A stretch of 35,238 bases of DNA from Hymenobacter sp. 15J16-1T3B. Its GTDB lineage: Bacteria; Bacteroidota; Bacteroidia; Cytophagales; Hymenobacteraceae. A model generated the notes under the pieces. That model was given only the letters and a program-made list of their open reading frames with translations. It was not told where the DNA came from and ran no database searches. Positions 8,161 through 15,699 of the stretch are shown here, one piece after another. The DNA lies in contig NZ_JAJFAV010000027.1 in the NCBI RefSeq assembly GCF_020711235.1, forward strand, positions 1-35,238, in the 5' to 3' direction. The position numbers and the translations under genes are program-made. Position 1 is the stretch's first letter, and each line of letters opens with the position of its first letter.

Positions 8161-10047
8161 TTAAGCCCTTTTTCGCGGCGCCTGCATGAGCGCCTGCCCG
8201 CGCAGCAGCACCCGCAGGCCCTTGCGCTTCAGCGAAATGTGCGGCGCGCTGGCCCCGTCGGCTTCGAGGCGGTTTTTGTAGGCGTCCAGGATGTCGCGGT
8301 AGGAAATCACGCCCAGCACCACGGGCGGCCCGGTAACGGCCAGCACCGGCAGCACGTCCACGTTCTCGCGGGCCATGCACTCGACGGACGTGCGCAGGCT
8401 GTCGGTGGCCCGCACGGTGGCCGTGCGCGGCTGCAGCAGCTCCCCGATGGGGGCGTGCTCGTCGACCTGCCGGCTGGCCAGCGCCATGGTGTTGATGATG
8501 CCGGCAAACGCCCCGTCGGGGCCCACGGCCACCAAGTGGGGTGCCACCCGCTCCGGCTCCCGCTCGGTCCAGGCGCGCACCTCGCGGATGGTGTTGTCGG
8601 TGCTGATGGCAATCATGTTGCTTTGCAGCACCCGCTCCACCGACACTTTGTCCAGCAGGTCGGGCTCGTAGTCCACGGGCGTTTTCACGCCGCGGCGGGC
8701 TATTTTCTCGGTCATGATGGTGTTGCCCATCAGCAGAAACGACACCAGGTATGCCCCCGTGCAAGCCCCCAGCAGCGGCAGCAGCGCCTGGCCCTGCCCG
8801 GTGGTTTCGACGGCAAACACGATGGAGGTCAGCAGGGCCCGCGAGGCCCCGGCAAACATGGCCGCCATGCCCACCAGCGCCGCCAGCGGCAGGGCAATGT
8901 CGGCGCCCGGCACGTACTGCTGGATGGCCAGCCCCAGCAGGGCGCCCAGCGCGCCGCCGATGGTGAGCAGCGGCGCCAGCGTGCCGCCCGAGGTGCCGCT
9001 GCCCAGCGAAATGGCCCAGGAGGCAAACTTGAGCAGGCACAGGGTCAGCAGCAGCGTCAGCGGGGCCGTGCCCGACAGCGTGGCGGAAATGTTCTCGTAG
9101 CCCACGCCGAGCGTGCGCGGGGCGAAGTAGCCAATGCCGCCCACGGCCAGCCCGCCCAGCGCCGGCCACCACGCCCAGTGCATGGGCAGCTTCTCGAAGC
9201 TGTCCTCGATGAAGTACACGATTTTGGTGACGGCCACCGAAGCCAGCCCCACCAGCACACCGATGACGCTGTAAGTGGCCAGCGCCACGTTGCTGGGCGC
9301 GGCCAGCTCCGGCATTTCAAACACGGGCCCCTGCTCGAACAGCAGGTGGTGGCCCGCCGCCCCGGTGATGCACGCCAGGGCCACCGGCAGCAGCGAGCGG
9401 GGCGAAAACTCGAAAAGCAGCAGCTCGATGGCCAGGAACACCGCCGCGATGGGCGTGCCAAAAATGGCCGACATGCCAGCCGTGGCGCCGGCGGCCAGCA
9501 GCACTTTCCGCTCGTGGTGGGTGATGGGAATCAGCTGCCCGAGCGTGGAGCCCAGCGCCCCGCCCGTGGCAATGATGGGCCCTTCGGCGCCGAACGGCCC
9601 GCCCGTGCCGATGGAAATGGCCGCCGACAGCGGCTTGAGGTACATGATGGAGGGCTTGATGCGGCTCTGGTTGGTCAGGATCTGCTCCATGGCCTCCGGA
9701 ATGCCGTGCCCGCGTATGGCCTTGGAGCCGTACATGGCCATCAGGCTGACGACCAGTCCGCCCAGCGCGGGCATCAGTATCACCCACAGCCCGAGGTGGT
9801 TTTCGGCCGGGCTGTGGTAGCCCACCGACGCTTCGCCGTAAAACACCAGGTTCGACACCAGGTTGATCAGGTACACCAGCAGGCGCGCCACCACGCTCAC
9901 GGTCACGGCCACCAGCACGGCCAGCAGCGACATGCGCAGCAGCCGCTGCTTGTCGGGCGCCACGCGGGGGTGCACGTTGTCGTCGGCCAGGGTGGGCTCC
10001 AGGGAAGGAGCTACCGGAATACCTTGTGCGAAGGAAGGATGCTTCAT
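8161..10047 (-). CDS. ClC-family chloride channel/transporter with C-terminal CBS pair
   Basis: A 628-aa protein: about 40 cytoplasmic residues, a ClC membrane domain (about 40-450) and two CBS domains (about 470-605). ClC signatures are present in variant form: GHGIPE (113-118) for GSGIP, GPFGAEGP (150-157) with the gating glutamate at E155, and GGTLAP (354-359) for GxFxP. Aligned by eye with E. coli ClcA, the inner proton glutamate E203 corresponds to L209 here (IEL instead of IEE), so coupled Cl-/H+ exchange may be altered or absent. CBS pairs usually sense adenine nucleotides. It probably moves chloride or another small anion across the inner membrane. Confidence 0.9.
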   Translation of the reverse strand: MKHPSFAQGIPVAPSLEPTLADDNVHPRVAPDKQRLLRMSLLAVLVAVTVSVVARLLVYLINLVSNLVFYGEASVGYHSPAENHLGLWVILMPALGGLVVSLMAMYGSKAIRGHGIPEAMEQILTNQSRIKPSIMYLKPLSAAISIGTGGPFGAEGPIIATGGALGSTLGQLIPITHHERKVLLAAGATAGMSAIFGTPIAAVFLAIELLLFEFSPRSLLPVALACITGAAGHHLLFEQGPVFEMPELAAPSNVALATYSVIGVLVGLASVAVTKIVYFIEDSFEKLPMHWAWWPALGGLAVGGIGYFAPRTLGVGYENISATLSGTAPLTLLLTLCLLKFASWAISLGSGTSGGTLAPLLTIGGALGALLGLAIQQYVPGADIALPLAALVGMAAMFAGASRALLTSIVFAVETTGQGQALLPLLGACTGAYLVSFLLMGNTIMTEKIARRGVKTPVDYEPDLLDKVSVERVLQSNMIAISTDNTIREVRAWTEREPERVAPHLVAVGPDGAFAGIINTMALASRQVDEHAPIGELLQPRTATVRATDSLRTSVECMARENVDVLPVLAVTGPPVVLGVISYRDILDAYKNRLEADGASAPHISLKRKGLRVLLRGQALMQAPRKRA

Positions 10048-10459
10048 GAACTTGTGTGGGGATAAGTGGGCGATGAGCGGCCGAAAAGCCGCAGCCGGAA
10101 AGGGGCTAGTTTATACGAACCGCGTGAACGAGTGGTGAGTTTATAAACAGGCCAAAAAACCACGCTGGCCGCCAGCGCCTTGCTAGGCGAGCCGCAGCAG
10201 CGCGCGGCCCGGCGCCGGCGAGACGCGGCGCACTAGCGCCGCTTTGCGCGAGAAAATCCTTTGCTCCTGGCTTGGCCAGCGGCAGGCCGCCGCTCGTTCG
10301 GTCGTCGGCGGTGGCGGTAGCCGAGGGCTGGTGCCCAGCCTGGGGCCGCGCCGGCTTGGGTGACGAGCCAGATGCGGCGCAAGATTATTGACCTTTTTGG
10401 AGCCAAAAGGGCGCTTTTTGCGTTATTGAAGGTCTAGTTCTTGTACGCATATTCCTTCA
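10048..10459. other. Intergenic region between divergent genes
   Basis: No gene is supported. It must hold promoters for the ClC gene (leftward) and the 188-aa protein gene (rightward). Bases 10140-10370 are GC-rich without clear structure. Bases 10381-10459 are AT-richer and contain an imperfect palindrome CCTTTTTGG (10392-10400) / CCAAAAGG (10403-10410) and a poor -7-like TAGTTCTTG. Confidence 0.4.
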
Positions 10460-11026
10460 ATGGCTTCTCTCCCACCCGCCCTGCGCAAAGCCCTGCTCAA
10501 TCTGCCCCAAAAGGAAAAGGATCAGCTGCTGGTGCGCCTCGTCTGCCAGGACAAGGTGCTGACCGAGCAGCTGCAGTTCCGCCTGCTCGAGGGCGAAGAC
10601 GCGTTGGAGGACCGTCGGGCCCGCCTGCGCGAGCGGCTCGACGACCCCATCCGCGGCTACCACCAGACGCCCAACGACTTGCTGCTCATCCTGCGACAGT
10701 TACAGAATCAAATCAGCTACCACAGCAAGATTACCGGCGACCAGTTCGGCGAAGTGGAACTGACGGTGCGCCTGCTCAACAACGTCTTTCAGCAGCAGCC
10801 GGCCGCCGTGGCCCGCCTCACCGGCACCACCCAGCCCCTGCTCAGCCACCTCGTGCGCCGCGCCGATACCGCCCTGCGCCTCGCCGACAAGCTCGAAGCC
10901 GACTACCACCTGGAGCTGGCCGATGCCATCAACGAGCTGCTGACCAACGTGTGGGGCACCGCCGCCGCGCCCCTGGCCCGCGACTTGGGCCTGCCCCGGC
11001 AGTGGGGAGGCGTGGTCAAGTGGTGA
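10460..11026 (+). CDS. Conserved helical protein, function unknown
   Basis: A 188-aa soluble protein with no signal peptide or membrane segment. It is predicted almost entirely helical and rich in Leu, Gln, Arg and Glu (ALLNLPQKEKDQLLVRLV, LRERLDD, LLILRQLQNQISYH, LADKLEADYHLELADAINELL). The N-terminal 'PPALRKALLNLPQKEKDQLL' pattern recalls short cytoplasmic proteins seen in other Bacteroidota, but I cannot name a domain. The stop codon lies inside the left arm of a large perfect inverted repeat that probably terminates the transcript. Confidence 0.75.
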   Translation: MASLPPALRKALLNLPQKEKDQLLVRLVCQDKVLTEQLQFRLLEGEDALEDRRARLRERLDDPIRGYHQTPNDLLLILRQLQNQISYHSKITGDQFGEVELTVRLLNNVFQQQPAAVARLTGTTQPLLSHLVRRADTALRLADKLEADYHLELADAINELLTNVWGTAAAPLARDLGLPRQWGGVVKW

Positions 11027-11099
11027 ATTTGTGAAGGGTGAACTTGTGAATTGCCAGAACCCCACTTCACAAGTTCACCCTTCACAAATTCACTTTTGT
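11023..11099 (+). terminator. 28-bp perfect inverted repeat with GTGAA units, probable terminator
   Basis: The left arm (11023-11050) and right arm (11066-11093) are perfect reverse complements, 28 bp, around a 15-nt loop, followed by TTTTGTT. The left arm is itself four GTGAA units at 7-8 nt spacing. It sits between convergent genes and includes the TGA stop of the upstream gene. Its length and internal periodicity are unusual for a simple terminator. Confidence 0.75.
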
Positions 11100-11100
11100 T

Positions 11101-11568
11101 CTACTCCAGCGCCCGAAACACGATGGGCAGGGTGTAGAGCACCTTCACGGCCTTGCCCCCGACGAGGCCGGGCGTCCACCAGGGCATGATGCGCACCAGG
11201 CGCAGGGCTTCTTCGTCGAGGCCGGCGCCGAGGCCGCGTACCACCTGCGGGTCGATGAGGTGGCCGCGCTCATCCACCACGAACTGCACCAGCACTTTGC
11301 CGGCCACGCCCTTGCGCAGGGCTTCTTCGGGGTATTTCAGCTTGTCGCGCAGAAACGCCATTTGCGCGCCGGCCCCGCCCGGAAAGCCGGGCATCACCTC
11401 GGCCACGTTGTAGACGGCCGGCGCAGCTTCCGCCGCGGCCCCGCCTTCCGTCACCGATTGGGTGGCGCTGTCGGTGCCGGAGCTGCTGATGGCCAGGGGC
11501 CGACCGGCCTGCGCAAATATGTTTTGACCAACCAATAACATAAATACCAGTAGTACAAATCGTTGCAT
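11101..11568 (-). CDS. Exported TonB C-terminal domain protein
   Basis: A 155-aa protein starting at ATG 11568, which opens a signal peptide (MQRFVLLVFMLLVGQNIFAQ); a TTG 9 nt upstream is less likely. After a short low-complexity linker (residues 20-50) comes the TonB C-terminal fold: FPGGAGAQMAFLRDKLKYPEEALRKGVAGKVLVQFVVDE, then GLGAGLDEEALRLVRIMPWWTPG and KVLYTLPIVF. Here TonB_C is carried on an exported protein with no anchor, a layout common in Bacteroidota and distinct from the classic energy transducer, so a direct role in energising outer-membrane receptors is uncertain. Confidence 0.88.
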   Translation of the reverse strand: MQRFVLLVFMLLVGQNIFAQAGRPLAISSSGTDSATQSVTEGGAAAEAAPAVYNVAEVMPGFPGGAGAQMAFLRDKLKYPEEALRKGVAGKVLVQFVVDERGHLIDPQVVRGLGAGLDEEALRLVRIMPWWTPGLVGGKAVKVLYTLPIVFRALE

Positions 11569-11599
11569 AAGCGACAAAGCTGTTTTCGGCCGGGGTACG

Positions 11600-11607
11600 C
11601 AAAAGTA
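11600..11607 (-). promoter_or_regulatory. Candidate -7 box for TonB-domain gene
   Basis: Read on the minus strand this is TACTTTTG, an exact TAnnTTTG, 31 nt upstream of the ATG at 11568. No TTTG sits at the expected 19-21 bp spacing, so support rests on the -7 element alone. Confidence 0.4.
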
Positions 11608-11766
11608 GGTGCCGGGTCAGCGCGGGGTATTACTTCCGCGTTATGGTTGGATTGCGTTTAGGTTGGTAACACGGCCGGCGGGGCCGCGGGCATCTTTTCG
11701 GGGCCGGGGGCAGTACAAGGCCTACCCGCCGGGCGTGGCCGGCGCCCCTTCTCTCGCTCACTTGTT

Positions 11767-12081
11767 ATGTCCTACGTTCCGAACCCCAACCACATGCGTG
11801 CCCCCCACCACCTGAGCACCGTCGAGCTGCAGCAGGCGCTGGACGAGCTGGACACGAAAATCAAGACCCTGCACGCCCGCGCCAACACCACGGCCGCCGG
11901 CGCCCCGCACCATTATCACGAGCACATTGCGGCCCTGGAAGTAAAGCGCCGGCAGCTCGGGGAGCAGCTCGGCGACGCCGACCGCAACACCCCCGCCGAC
12001 GACGACCGGAGCGGCAGCGTGTGGACCGACCTCAAGCGCGGCATCGACACGCTGCGCGAGGACATCAGCAAGCTGTTTTAA
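11767..12081 (+). CDS. Small coiled-coil protein, function unknown
   Basis: A 104-aa hydrophilic cytoplasmic protein. Residues 15-75 are heptad-like (LSTVELQQALDELDTKIKTL ... HIAALEVKRRQLGEQLGDA) and suggest a coiled coil interrupted by a His-rich APHHYHEH segment. The C-terminus (WTDLKRGIDTLREDISKLF) is amphipathic. No named domain is recognised; it resembles small stress-associated coiled-coil proteins in general character only. It ends 10 nt before the BamE-like lipoprotein gene, so the two are probably co-transcribed. Confidence 0.7.
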   Translation: MSYVPNPNHMRAPHHLSTVELQQALDELDTKIKTLHARANTTAAGAPHHYHEHIAALEVKRRQLGEQLGDADRNTPADDDRSGSVWTDLKRGIDTLREDISKLF

Positions 12082-12091
12082 GCCCCGCGCC

Positions 12092-12430
12092 ATGTTCTCC
12101 AAACGACTCTTAGGCCTGTTGTTGCTGGTGCTGCTGGGCTGGGCCCTGCACGCCTGCACCGCCCAGGAAAGCTTCCAGAACGCGGAGCAGTGCACAAAGG
12201 TGGAGCTCGGCATGACGCAGGAACAGGTGCGCCGCACCATGGGCGCCCCCACCGGCGACGACACCCGCGCCGACGGCGGCCACACGTGGTCCTACCTCTT
12301 CGGCAGCGCCACCGATACCCAGCCCATCCGCATCCTCTTCGGCGCCGACGGCCGCGTGACCAGCAAGGAATGCGCCCCGCAGGCCCGCGGCGACGTGCGC
12401 CCCGACGCCAACACCACGAAGACGGAGTAG
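12092..12430 (+). CDS. Lipoprotein with BamE/SmpA-like domain
   Basis: A 112-aa protein. The N-terminus is a lipoprotein signal (LLGLLLLVLLGWALHAC) with Cys22 as the probable lipidation site. The rest matches the short BamE/SmpA/OmlA fold: VELGMTQEQVRRTMGAPTGD is the hallmark helix-turn ('G-M-T..QV...GxP'), then WSYLFG and IRILFGADGRVTS strands. BamE itself assists outer-membrane protein assembly, but many short lipoproteins share this domain, so the specific partner is open. Second gene of a likely two-gene operon. Confidence 0.8.
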   Translation: MFSKRLLGLLLLVLLGWALHACTAQESFQNAEQCTKVELGMTQEQVRRTMGAPTGDDTRADGGHTWSYLFGSATDTQPIRILFGADGRVTSKECAPQARGDVRPDANTTKTE

Positions 12431-12451
12431 CCTGGTGACGCCTGATTATTA

Positions 12452-12700
12452 GCCCGTCATCCGGAGCGCCGCGAAGAACCTTCCTCGCACCGACGCACAA
12501 GCGCAGCCCCCAACGCCCCGACGTTGGGGGCTGCGCTTGTGCGTTGTCATGCCGAGCGTAGTCGAGAAACCCGGCGCAGCTTTGTCCATTTAGAGGTCTT
12601 ACTGTGCTCGACATAACAGAACTGCTAGCGCCTGCACGTTGGCATCAGCGGCGGGGCCGGGCGCGAGGAAAATCCTTGGCTTGAGCTCCGGATGACGGGC
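12452..12700. repeat. Intergenic element with 16-bp perfect inverted ends (family member 2)
   Basis: GCCCGTCATCCGGAGC (12452-12467) is repeated exactly inverted at 12685-12700. Inside each end come related sequences (AAGAACCTTCCTCGC left; GCGAGGAAAATCCTT right). The ends match the element at 6573-6768. It encloses a long perfect hairpin (12493-12544) and a second nested pair of ends (TGTCATGCCGAGCG near 12545 and TGCTCGACATAACA near 12606). Non-coding; no transposase. Confidence 0.8.
12493..12544. repeat. 23-bp perfect palindromic hairpin inside the element
   Basis: Left arm 12493-12515 and right arm 12522-12544 are perfect reverse complements with a 6-nt loop (CCCCGA). The stem runs ACGCACAAGCGCAG then CCCCCAACG. 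There is no T-tract. Confidence 0.9.
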
Positions 12701-12847
12701 CTAATCCCTTGCTCACCTTCTCCCCTTCCCACTCGCCCCGGCTTTTCTGCAGTTCGGCCCGGGGGCTTACCGTTCGGCCAGGTTTTGCTTCCGCTCGGCC
12801 CGGCGGCGCGCCAATTTTGGATCATCAACCACGCCACACAACCCCTG

Positions 12848-13792
12848 ATGACCATGAAACGCTTCGCTACCGCCCTCCGTGCCGCCGCCTACGCCGCCCT
12901 GCTGCTGACCGCCGCGCCCCTTGCCACCCAAGCCGCGGCCCCGGCCACCCGCATCAGCGCCGACAACCCCGCCCAGCACCCCAACTTCACGGTGCGCGTG
13001 GTGGGCAAGGGCCAGCCGGTGCTGCTGATTCCGGGCCTGACCTGCCCCGGCGCGGTGTGGGACGAAACCGTAGCCCACTACCAGAAGCAGTACCAATGCC
13101 ACGTGGTGTCGCTGGCGGGCTTCGGCGGCGCGGCGGCCCCGGCCAGCACCGAACACCTGCTGCAGAACGTGCGCGACCAGCTGCTGCAGTACATCCAGAC
13201 GCAGCGGCTGCAGCGCCCGGCCGTCATCGGCCACAGCCTGGGCGGCTTCCTGGCCCTGTGGATGAGCACCACCCAGCCCGAGGCCGTGGGCCCGCTGCTC
13301 ATCGTCGATTCGCTGCCCTTTCTCTCGGCCATTCAGAACCCCAACGCCACCGTGGAAACCGTGCGGCCCATGGCCGAGGCCACGCGCCAGCAAATGAGCC
13401 AAGGCAACATGCCGGCCGCCCAGCAGCGCCTGATGATGGACGGCATGATTACCGACACGGCCCGGCAGACCGTGGCTATGCGCTGGAGCCGGCAGTCGGA
13501 CCGCGCCACCGTGGGCCAGGCCATGTACGATATGTACACCACCGACCTGCGCCAGGACGTGGCCCGCATCAAGCAGCCGGTGCTCGTACTCGGCGCCTGG
13601 GCGGCTTACAAGCAGTACGGCTCGACCAAGGAAAGCACCCGCGCCATCTTCGAGCAGCAGTACGCCCAGCTGCCCCAGCACCGCATCGAAATGTCGGAGG
13701 CCGGGCGCCACTTCCTGATGTGGGACGATACGCAGTGGTTTTTTGCCCAGGCCGACGCCTTCCTGCAGCAGCACGCCCTGGCAAAGAAATAA
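12848..13792 (+). CDS. Exported alpha/beta hydrolase
   Basis: About 314 aa; start at ATG 12848, or ATG 12854 two codons on (MKRFATALRAAAYAALLLTAAP signal peptide either way). Alpha/beta-hydrolase landmarks: PVLLIPGLTCPGAVWDE (oxyanion strand/loop), VIGHSLGGFLALW (nucleophile Ser in GHSLG), and EAGRHFLMWDD (catalytic His). The strand where the acid usually sits reads VLVLGAWAAYKQYG without an obvious Asp; the Asp in LLIVDSLPF after the preceding strand could act instead. Probably a periplasmic esterase-like enzyme; substrate unknown. Alternative longer starts would run into the repeat element and are rejected. Confidence 0.85.
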   Translation: MTMKRFATALRAAAYAALLLTAAPLATQAAAPATRISADNPAQHPNFTVRVVGKGQPVLLIPGLTCPGAVWDETVAHYQKQYQCHVVSLAGFGGAAAPASTEHLLQNVRDQLLQYIQTQRLQRPAVIGHSLGGFLALWMSTTQPEAVGPLLIVDSLPFLSAIQNPNATVETVRPMAEATRQQMSQGNMPAAQQRLMMDGMITDTARQTVAMRWSRQSDRATVGQAMYDMYTTDLRQDVARIKQPVLVLGAWAAYKQYGSTKESTRAIFEQQYAQLPQHRIEMSEAGRHFLMWDDTQWFFAQADAFLQQHALAKK

Positions 13793-13800
13793 ATTGAATA

Positions 13801-13834
13801 GTTTCGGCGGCCCGGCCTTTGGGGCCGCCGAAAC
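13801..13834 (+). terminator. GC hairpin downstream of hydrolase gene
   Basis: GTTTCGGCGGCCC (13801-13813) and GGGCCGCCGAAAC (13822-13834) are a perfect 13-bp inverted repeat with an 8-nt loop, 9 nt after the stop. No T-tract follows, so termination efficiency is uncertain. Confidence 0.5.
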
Positions 13835-13877
13835 CGCGTGTTCGTCCCGGTTTCTACACTCTTCCGCTTTTCCAGCC

Positions 13878-14471
13878 ATGTCCGCTGCCGCCGCCCTCGA
13901 CGTGTACCGCCTCGAGCTATCCACCAAAGCCCGCAACGGGGTGCATTTCCTTGCCGCGGCCACGGTGGTCTGGCTGCTCATCGCCGGCATCTGGGCGCTG
14001 CCATACTCGCCGACGCTGAAGGGCCTGGCCACGTTCTGCGCGGGCTGCTTGGTGCTGCCGCTGGCTTACCTGTTCGGCCGGCTGCTGGGCGCCACGTGGA
14101 CGGTGGCTGGCAACCCGCTGCAGCCGCTGGGGCTGTGGCTGAATTTCGCCCAGCTGTTTTACTTTCCGGTGCTCATTTTCATGTACATGCGGGCACCGCA
14201 GCACTTCGTGATGACCTACGGCATCATCACCGGGGCGCACCTCTTTCCGTTTGCCTGGCTGTACCGCACCACGGCCTACGCCGGGGCGGCGGGCCTGATT
14301 GCGGCGGGCTGCCTGGTGCTGGAGCTGACGGCGGCGCCTGCGCGGCCCTACCTGATTCCGCTGTTTGTGGCGCTGAGCCTGACCGGGCTGGTAGGGCTGG
14401 CCTACGCGGCCTACCGGCGCAACGCTGCCCGCTACCGGCAGGCCCCGGCGCCGGCCACCTTAGCCGCGTAA
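13878..14471 (+). CDS. Multi-pass membrane protein, function unknown
   Basis: A 197-aa protein from ATG 13878 (MSAAAALDVYRLELSTKARNG). Longer frames upstream cross the hairpin and are rejected. About six hydrophobic segments follow (VHFLAAATVVWLLIAGIW, LATFCAGCLVLPLAYLFG, FAQLFYFPVLIFMYM, a loop MTYGIITGAHLFPFAWLY, AAGLIAAGCLVLEL, YLIPLFVALSLTGLVGLAY). The 'YGIITGAHLFPFAWLY' loop resembles a DUF7010-like family as I remember it; I give no function. It ends 13 nt before the histidine kinase gene and may be co-transcribed with that signalling pair. Confidence 0.75.
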   Translation: MSAAAALDVYRLELSTKARNGVHFLAAATVVWLLIAGIWALPYSPTLKGLATFCAGCLVLPLAYLFGRLLGATWTVAGNPLQPLGLWLNFAQLFYFPVLIFMYMRAPQHFVMTYGIITGAHLFPFAWLYRTTAYAGAAGLIAAGCLVLELTAAPARPYLIPLFVALSLTGLVGLAYAAYRRNAARYRQAPAPATLAA

Positions 14472-14484
14472 CCCGCCCCGCCCT

Positions 14485-15663
14485 ATGTTCACGACTTCCT
14501 TTGCTTCGCCCCAGCGCCGCCGCACGTACTGGCTGCTTCAACTGGTCGGCTGGCTGCTCTACGGCGTGCTCGGCTTGGTGCTGGTGTTCATTTTCGCCGG
14601 CTCGAACCGCCCCGCCCTGCCGTTCCTCTCGCTGGTGGAGCTGTACGTGGCCCTGACGCTGCTCGGCCTCAGCCACGGCCTGCGCAACTACGCCAAGCGC
14701 CACGGCTGGGTCAGCCTCTCCATCGGGCGGCTGCTGCCCCGGCTGCTGCTGGCGCACACCATCGTGGCCGTGCTCAGCCAGGTAATCATTGGCCTGCTCT
14801 CCCGGGCCTCGCTGCTGCTGCTGCACCCGGCCAGCACCGGGCAGTCGTACAACTGGAGCATGTTTATCGGCTACGCCATCAACGTGGAGTTTGTGATGTG
14901 GCTGTGGTCGACGCTGTACTTCGGGCAGCACTACCTGGAGCGCTACCGCCAGGCCGAAATCGACAAGTGGAAGCTGGCCGCGGCCGTGCGCGAGGCCGAA
15001 ATGCAGACGCTCAAGGCGCAGATCAACCCGCATTTTCTCTTCAACGGGCTCAACAACATCCGCGCCCTCATCGGCGAGGACCCGGAGCGCGCCCGCTACA
15101 TGCTCAGCCACCTCTCGGAGCTGCTGCGCTACGCCATTCAGCTGAACCGCACCGAGCAGGTGCCGCTGGGCCGCGAGCTGGCCGTGGTGCGCGACTACCT
15201 GCAGCTGGAGTCCTTGCAGCTGGAGGAGCGCCTGCGCTACACCCTCGACGTGCCCGCCGACTGCCTCGCGGTGTCGGTGCCGCCCATGCTGGTGCAGGTG
15301 CTCGTCGAAAACGCGGTGAAGCACGGCCTGGCCCCGCGCCCGGCCGGCGGCACGCTGCACGTGCAGGCCCGCTGCGCCCCGCCCGAGTTGCTGCTGACGG
15401 TGGAAAACACCGGCCAGCTCAGCCCCGACACCGCGGCCCCGCGCCCCGACGGCACCGGCACCGGCCTGCGCAACGTGCGCGAGCGGCTGCGCCTGCTCTT
15501 TGGGCCGCAGGCCACGCTGCACCTGGAGCAAGCCGACGCCGACACCGTGCGCGCCACCGTGCGCCTGCCCCTGACCCACGATTCCGCCGCGTTGGGCCCC
15601 GACCGGTTCGGCCTCGATGCCCAGCTCGCGGCCTACGGTTCGGCCGGGGCACGGCCCCACTAG
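14485..15663 (+). CDS. LytS/YehU-type sensor histidine kinase
   Basis: The 392-aa product has about four N-terminal membrane segments (residues 12-160) with no large extracytoplasmic sensor, a short coiled linker, and the His_kinase domain: AQINPHFLFNGLNNIRALI with phosphoacceptor H183, the LLRYAIQLN and VRDYLQLESLQLEERL helices, N-box LVENAVKHG (N276), and the GTGTGLRNVRERL ATP-lid glycines. This kinase class phosphorylates LytTR response regulators, and one is encoded 36 nt downstream. The stimulus is unknown. Confidence 0.92.
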   Translation: MFTTSFASPQRRRTYWLLQLVGWLLYGVLGLVLVFIFAGSNRPALPFLSLVELYVALTLLGLSHGLRNYAKRHGWVSLSIGRLLPRLLLAHTIVAVLSQVIIGLLSRASLLLLHPASTGQSYNWSMFIGYAINVEFVMWLWSTLYFGQHYLERYRQAEIDKWKLAAAVREAEMQTLKAQINPHFLFNGLNNIRALIGEDPERARYMLSHLSELLRYAIQLNRTEQVPLGRELAVVRDYLQLESLQLEERLRYTLDVPADCLAVSVPPMLVQVLVENAVKHGLAPRPAGGTLHVQARCAPPELLLTVENTGQLSPDTAAPRPDGTGTGLRNVRERLRLLFGPQATLHLEQADADTVRATVRLPLTHDSAALGPDRFGLDAQLAAYGSAGARPH

Positions 15664-15699
15664 GTACTTCTTGCTGATTCTCCCTCGACTTTTACCCGC

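Noticed and set aside
8239-10065. Plus-strand frame of about 600 codons opposite the ClC gene
   Set aside because: Composition is His/Gln/Arg/Gly-rich; the minus strand encodes an obvious ClC-CBS protein.
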